NCBI GenBank assembly: GCA_030433055.1 | Contig: JAUILJ010000047.1 | Span: 1 to 17,439, forward strand | Length of the DNA: 17,439 nt | Source: Polyangia bacterium | GTDB lineage: Bacteria > Myxococcota_A > Polyangia > Polyangiales > Polyangiaceae | Reading direction: 5' to 3' | Shown here: positions 13,876-17,439 of the stretch, piece by piece | Numbering within the stretch: position 1 is the first letter of the stretch | Layout: the number at the start of each line of letters is the position of its first letter | Translations under genes and position numbers: made by a program | The notes under the pieces: model-generated | The model's input: only the letters and a program-made list of their open reading frames with translations | The model's database searches: none | What the model was told of the DNA's origin: nothing

Positions 13876-16800
13876 ATGCGGGTGTTGCGTCAGGGGCTAA
13901 CGAGCGGGCTGGCTGGGTTGATTGGCGTTTGTGCAGCGATCGGTTGCGGGGACGCGGAAGTGGCCAACCCACCGAACAATTTCCAGAACGGGGGCACCGC
14001 GGGCGCTGGGAACAGCGGCGGCACGCTCAATGGCGGCTCCGGTGGCATCATCGACACCGACGGCGGAGGCGCGGGCGGAACCGCGGGCGACTCCGGGACT
14101 GACCCCTGCGTGGGAGTGGACTGCGGAGCCGATCAGCACTGTCAGGCGGACGGTACGATGTCGAGCTGCGTCCCGAACACCTGTTCGGAGCTGATGTGCT
14201 CGGGCAACACGGTGTGCATCGAGACGACCGACGGGGCGCACTGCGAAGAGAAGTGCACAGATCACGTGCAGTGCCTGCCGTCGGAGTACTGCGAATTTTC
14301 TTCAGGGAAATGCGTCATGGACGCCTGTACCCCTGGCGAGTCTCGCTGCCAGGGCAACGACTTGCTCGAGTGCACCCCGATCGGCGACGAGGAGGTCAGC
14401 AAGTACTCCTGTGACAGCCCGAACCCCTACTACACGAGCACGTGCACCGACGATGGCGCCGGACAGGCGAAGTGCCCGTGCGAGGACGACTGGGACTGCC
14501 CGGCGAACACCGTTTGCGAGGTCGATGGTTGTACGGGCACGGGCGTCGCGCCGACCTGCACATTGCCGCCCGTAGCGTTCAGCAACGTGCCGCCAACCAA
14601 CGAGATCCAGTGGGGCGGAACCGGCATCGGGAGCGAGAGTGCAGTGGGCTCGCCGTTCCCCGCGTCTGCGCAAGTGGTCCTCACCCCCCTGGTCGCCAAC
14701 CTCGACGATGACAACGCCGACGGCAAGATCGATGAACGGGACTTCCCCGAAATCATCTTCATGACGTTCCAGAACCACGAGTACACGACGAACGGCACGC
14801 TGCGGGCGATCCACGGCGGCGGCGTCAACAAGGGCAAGGATTACTTCGCCAACTGCGGCGGCACCGCGTGGTTCGAAGGCACGGACCCCACGTCGGTCAG
14901 CTGCGCGCAGCCGGATCTGGACCCCACCAGCGTGCCCGCGGTGGGCGACCTCGACTACGACGGCGTGCCCGAAATCGTCGCACTCACGGAGAGCGACGGG
15001 ATCCGAATTTACGACAACGAGGGCAAGATCGTCTCGACCAGCGCCAACCAGAACTTCGGTGGCGCAAACCCTGGCGTTACCATCGCAAACCTGGACAACG
15101 ACGGCTTCGCCGAGCTGATCATCGGCCGCGATGTCTACACCCTGGAGCATGACGGCAGCGGCGTGCTGCAGGTGCTCGATCACTTCGAGGGCAGCGGCGA
15201 CGTGGGTACCAACGGCCAGGGTCCAGTCTCCTGCGTGGCGAACATCTCGGGGGATAGCTTCCAGGAGATCGTCGCGGGGACCACGGCCTACCGTTTCCCC
15301 AAGAAACCAGCCGGCGCTACGAAGCAAGCGGATTGCACAGGGTCCGAGACGAACGCGGACGAGGTCGCGTGGTGCAACGGACAGCTACCCACGCTATGGG
15401 ACGCCCCTGGCTCCAACGGCTTCTGCGCCATCGCCGACGTGTGGGGCGCATCGGGCCAGGCCTCAGAGCCCCCTTCCCCAGCGTTCCCCCTCGACGGCAA
15501 GCCGGAGGTCGTGCTGGTCCGCTCGGGCAACATCGACGTGATCGATGGCGAGACCGGCGCTCAGATCCTGAGCCAGTCGTTCAACGCCGGTAGTAACGGG
15601 GGGCCGCCCAACATCGACGACTTCGATGGCGACGGCTTCCCCGAGGTGGGCACCGCGGGCGCCACCGCCTACGTCGTCACGGACTTCCAGCCGACAGGCG
15701 CGGCGTGCCCCGCATGGACCAGCAACACGAGCCCAGGCGCGGGCGAAGCGCGTACGCCTCCGAGCACCTCGTGCATGCAGGCCAGCGACTGCGGGGACAC
15801 GGCGCAGTTCGGGTGCAACACCACCACCAACCAGTGTGTGTGCCTGCACAACAGCTGGCGCCGCTCCACTCAGGACGACTCCAGCAAGGTGACTGGCTCC
15901 AGCGTCTTCGACTTCAACGGCGATGGTGCCGCAGAGGTCGTCTACAACGACGAGTGTTACTTCCGGGTGTATGACGGCCTCGCGGGCACGGAGCTCGCCA
16001 AGTTCGCCTCCGAGAGCAGGACACGCATCGAGTACCCGATCGTCGCGGACGCCGACAACGATGGCAACGCGGAGATCATCTTCGGCACCAGCAACGAGTC
16101 CGGCTTCTGCAACGGCGCCGACCGCATGGCGTCTGAGTACAACAACGGCCTCGAGATGTGGGGCGATGCTAGCGACCTGTGGGTTTCCGCACGGCGAATC
16201 TGGAACCAGCATGCTTACCACGTGACCAACGTCACCGAAGGCGGCAGCATCCCGCGCTTCGAGCCCGAGTCCTGGAAGCCGTACAACGGCCGCCTCTACA
16301 ACACCTACCGCAGCAACCCACGCTCCTTCGGGGTGGCTCCGAACCTGGTGGTGCAGGCCATCCAGATCACCTCCCCCGGGGCCTCGTGTGGTCAGCTGAA
16401 CGACCAGATCGAGATCACCGTGCAGATCTCCAATATCGGCGATTTGCGCGTAGGGCCTGGCGTGACGGTGGCGTTCTACGGTGACTGGGGCGGCGGTACG
16501 ACTCCCCCACTCTCCGATGGCGCGGGCCAGGCGCTGACGACCACCATCACGAGCAGCCTCGAGCCTGGCGACGTGATCTTCCTCACAGTGTCCTACAACG
16601 CCGCCAACGACACGCCCGGCGTGCTGCCCGACAGCGTCCTGGTGCGCGTCGACGACCTGAACGTCGAGCGGGAGTGCCACGAGGACGACAACGAGCTCAG
16701 CCAGCCCGTGAGCGCTGGCTCTCAGCTCGCTGACCTAAGAATCCAGCTGGATATTCCCGCCAAGAACTGCCCCATGGTGGATGTGCCTACCACGGTGTTC

Positions 16801-17073
16801 AACGACGGATCCCTCGATGCGAGCAACGTAGTGGTGCGCTACTACGCGGGCGACCCAAGCGCTGGTGGAACGGTGATCCATGAGCTCACGCGGCCCGGTC
16901 CGATCGCTGCGGGCGGCAGCGATAGTTTCACCGCCACCATCCCGAACTTCCCCAAGAACGCCAGCATCTTGATCTATGGCGTCGTCGATCCCGACAATGT
17001 CATCCAGGAATGCAATGACGGGAACAACCGGGATGAAGCGGACGAGCGAGTCCGCTGCGGGTCCATCAACTGA
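13876..17073 (+). CDS. Large surface lipoprotein with Cys-rich module, FG-GAP/VCBS repeats and two CARDB domains
   Basis: A 1065-residue predicted lipoprotein. The signal peptide ends at AAIGC (Cys24; Ala at -3 is a weak lipobox). A Gly/Ser/Thr-rich linker (about 38-75) follows, then a Cys-rich region with 23 Cys between 78 and 228, resembling EGF-like or disulfide-rich modules. From about 270 to 760 come FG-GAP/VCBS-type repeats with calcium-loop patterns such as NLDDDNADGKID, DLDYDGVPE, NLDNDGFAE, DDFDGDGFPE, DFNGDGAAE and DADNDGNAE, which suggest a beta-propeller. Two CARDB-like Ig domains end the protein (about 820-930, opening PNLVVQAIQI, and about 951-1060, opening ADLRIQLDI). ATG 13876 is chosen over the open frame from 13519 because of the signal peptide and the adjacent -10-like element. 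The likely role is adhesion or binding on the outer surface. It is followed by an overlapping lipoprotein gene. Confidence 0.88.
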   Translation: MRVLRQGLTSGLAGLIGVCAAIGCGDAEVANPPNNFQNGGTAGAGNSGGTLNGGSGGIIDTDGGGAGGTAGDSGTDPCVGVDCGADQHCQADGTMSSCVPNTCSELMCSGNTVCIETTDGAHCEEKCTDHVQCLPSEYCEFSSGKCVMDACTPGESRCQGNDLLECTPIGDEEVSKYSCDSPNPYYTSTCTDDGAGQAKCPCEDDWDCPANTVCEVDGCTGTGVAPTCTLPPVAFSNVPPTNEIQWGGTGIGSESAVGSPFPASAQVVLTPLVANLDDDNADGKIDERDFPEIIFMTFQNHEYTTNGTLRAIHGGGVNKGKDYFANCGGTAWFEGTDPTSVSCAQPDLDPTSVPAVGDLDYDGVPEIVALTESDGIRIYDNEGKIVSTSANQNFGGANPGVTIANLDNDGFAELIIGRDVYTLEHDGSGVLQVLDHFEGSGDVGTNGQGPVSCVANISGDSFQEIVAGTTAYRFPKKPAGATKQADCTGSETNADEVAWCNGQLPTLWDAPGSNGFCAIADVWGASGQASEPPSPAFPLDGKPEVVLVRSGNIDVIDGETGAQILSQSFNAGSNGGPPNIDDFDGDGFPEVGTAGATAYVVTDFQPTGAACPAWTSNTSPGAGEARTPPSTSCMQASDCGDTAQFGCNTTTNQCVCLHNSWRRSTQDDSSKVTGSSVFDFNGDGAAEVVYNDECYFRVYDGLAGTELAKFASESRTRIEYPIVADADNDGNAEIIFGTSNESGFCNGADRMASEYNNGLEMWGDASDLWVSARRIWNQHAYHVTNVTEGGSIPRFEPESWKPYNGRLYNTYRSNPRSFGVAPNLVVQAIQITSPGASCGQLNDQIEITVQISNIGDLRVGPGVTVAFYGDWGGGTTPPLSDGAGQALTTTITSSLEPGDVIFLTVSYNAANDTPGVLPDSVLVRVDDLNVERECHEDDNELSQPVSAGSQLADLRIQLDIPAKNCPMVDVPTTVFNDGSLDASNVVVRYYAGDPSAGGTVIHELTRPGPIAAGGSDSFTATIPNFPKNASILIYGVVDPDNVIQECNDGNNRDEADERVRCGSIN

Positions 17074-17439
17074 GCAGCGGGGTGCTCCAGCGACTCTGCG
17101 CGCCGGGCTTGGCCTTGGCGCGCTCGCGCTGCTCGCTGCATGCGCCAGCTCGGAGACACTGAACCGCGGGCCCGTAGACACGGGCACCGGAGGAGCGGCG
17201 GCCGGCGGTTCGGATCCCGGAGGTAACGGTTTCGGTGCCTCGGCTGGCACCGCGGGTGACTCGTTTGGCGGCGCCGGTGAGGGAGGCAGCGCTGGAATGG
17301 GAGCAGCGTCCACCGGCGGTAACGGTGCTCAGGCAGGCAGCTCCACCGCTGGCAGCGGCGCTCAAACTGGCGGCGCAGGCGGCAGCAGCGCAGGCGGCAG
17401 CGGTGCAGGCGGCAGCAGCGCAGGCGGCAGCGGTGCAGG
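17033..17439 (+). CDS. Second Gly/Ser/Ala-rich lipoprotein (5' part, runs off the window)
   Basis: A frame opens at ATG 17033, inside the end of the previous gene (41-nt overlap, different frame), and stays open to the window edge, giving 135 residues. It reads MKRTSESAAG, then a hydrophobic stretch GLGLGALALLAAC with lipobox LAAC (Cys37), then nearly pure Gly/Ala/Ser/Thr low-complexity sequence. No other start codon lies between 17033 and the lipobox in this frame, so the overlap seems real and implies coupling with the FG-GAP lipoprotein. The n-region is longer than usual (about 24 residues). The linker type is the same as in the preceding gene, so a related surface protein is expected, but its functional domain is outside the window. 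Confidence 0.75.
   Translation, partial: MKRTSESAAGPSTEQRGAPATLRAGLGLGALALLAACASSETLNRGPVDTGTGGAAAGGSDPGGNGFGASAGTAGDSFGGAGEGGSAGMGAASTGGNGAQAGSSTAGSGAQTGGAGGSSAGGSGAGGSSAGGSGA
17375..17439 (+). repeat. 15-bp coding tandem repeat in the lipoprotein linker
   Basis: Four copies of a 15-bp unit alternate GCAGGCGGCAGCAGC and GCAGGCGGCAGCGGT, forming a 30-bp higher-order unit, and the array continues to the window edge. In frame it encodes AGGSS-AGGSG. The unit length is a multiple of three, so copy-number change would alter linker length without a frameshift. Confidence 0.85.

Noticed and set aside
15463..16680. Long - strand open frames under the FG-GAP lipoprotein gene (also 14302-15327)
   Set aside because: They mirror the GC-rich third positions of the sense gene and contain no recognisable domain or start context.

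Overview
The window looks like chromosome of a high-GC Myxococcota bacterium, probably of the Polyangia (Sorangium-type) group. This is inferred from base composition, from the density of lipoproteins with Gly/Ser/Ala-rich linkers behind the lipobox Cys, from FG-GAP plus CARDB surface proteins, and from a sigma-54-type promoter. It is a judgement from style, not a database match. No rRNA, tRNA, CRISPR array, transposase, integrase or phage gene was seen.

Left part (1-3196, + strand): the tail of a possible upstream gene, then an HSL-family alpha/beta hydrolase and a FadB/FadJ-type fusion of enoyl-CoA hydratase and 3-hydroxyacyl-CoA dehydrogenase. They overlap at an ATGA junction (76-79) and by 8 nt (1082-1089), which suggests one lipid-catabolism operon. 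No thiolase is in view.

Middle left (3215-5494, - strand): a TonB/TolA-like envelope protein lies downstream of a multi-pass membrane diguanylate cyclase with an intact GGDEF motif and an I-site. Divergent from the cyclase are two + strand lipoprotein genes: a 399-residue LIC_10091-like protein with a methyltransferase-like motif (5683-6882) and a sulfatase/phosphotransferase-fold lipoprotein with Thr where sulfatases carry the formylglycine residue (7050-8420). A 17-bp tandem repeat lies between the sulfatase gene and the next, convergent gene.

Middle right (13520-8461, - strand): four closely spaced genes, ftsH, a UspA-type stress protein, a collagen-like Gly-rich lipoprotein and a Tat-type lipoprotein of unknown function. 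Gaps are 49 nt, 38 nt and a 1-nt overlap. Upstream of ftsH sits a near-consensus sigma-54 promoter (13661-13676), so the set may be an activator-controlled envelope-maintenance unit. This is the best candidate in the window for an undescribed system.

Right part (13876 to the end, + strand): a 1065-residue lipoprotein with a Cys-rich module, FG-GAP repeats and two CARDB domains, overlapped by 41 nt by the start of another Gly/Ser-rich lipoprotein that runs off the window. Six of the eleven well-supported genes encode predicted lipoproteins, so the region is mainly about the cell envelope.
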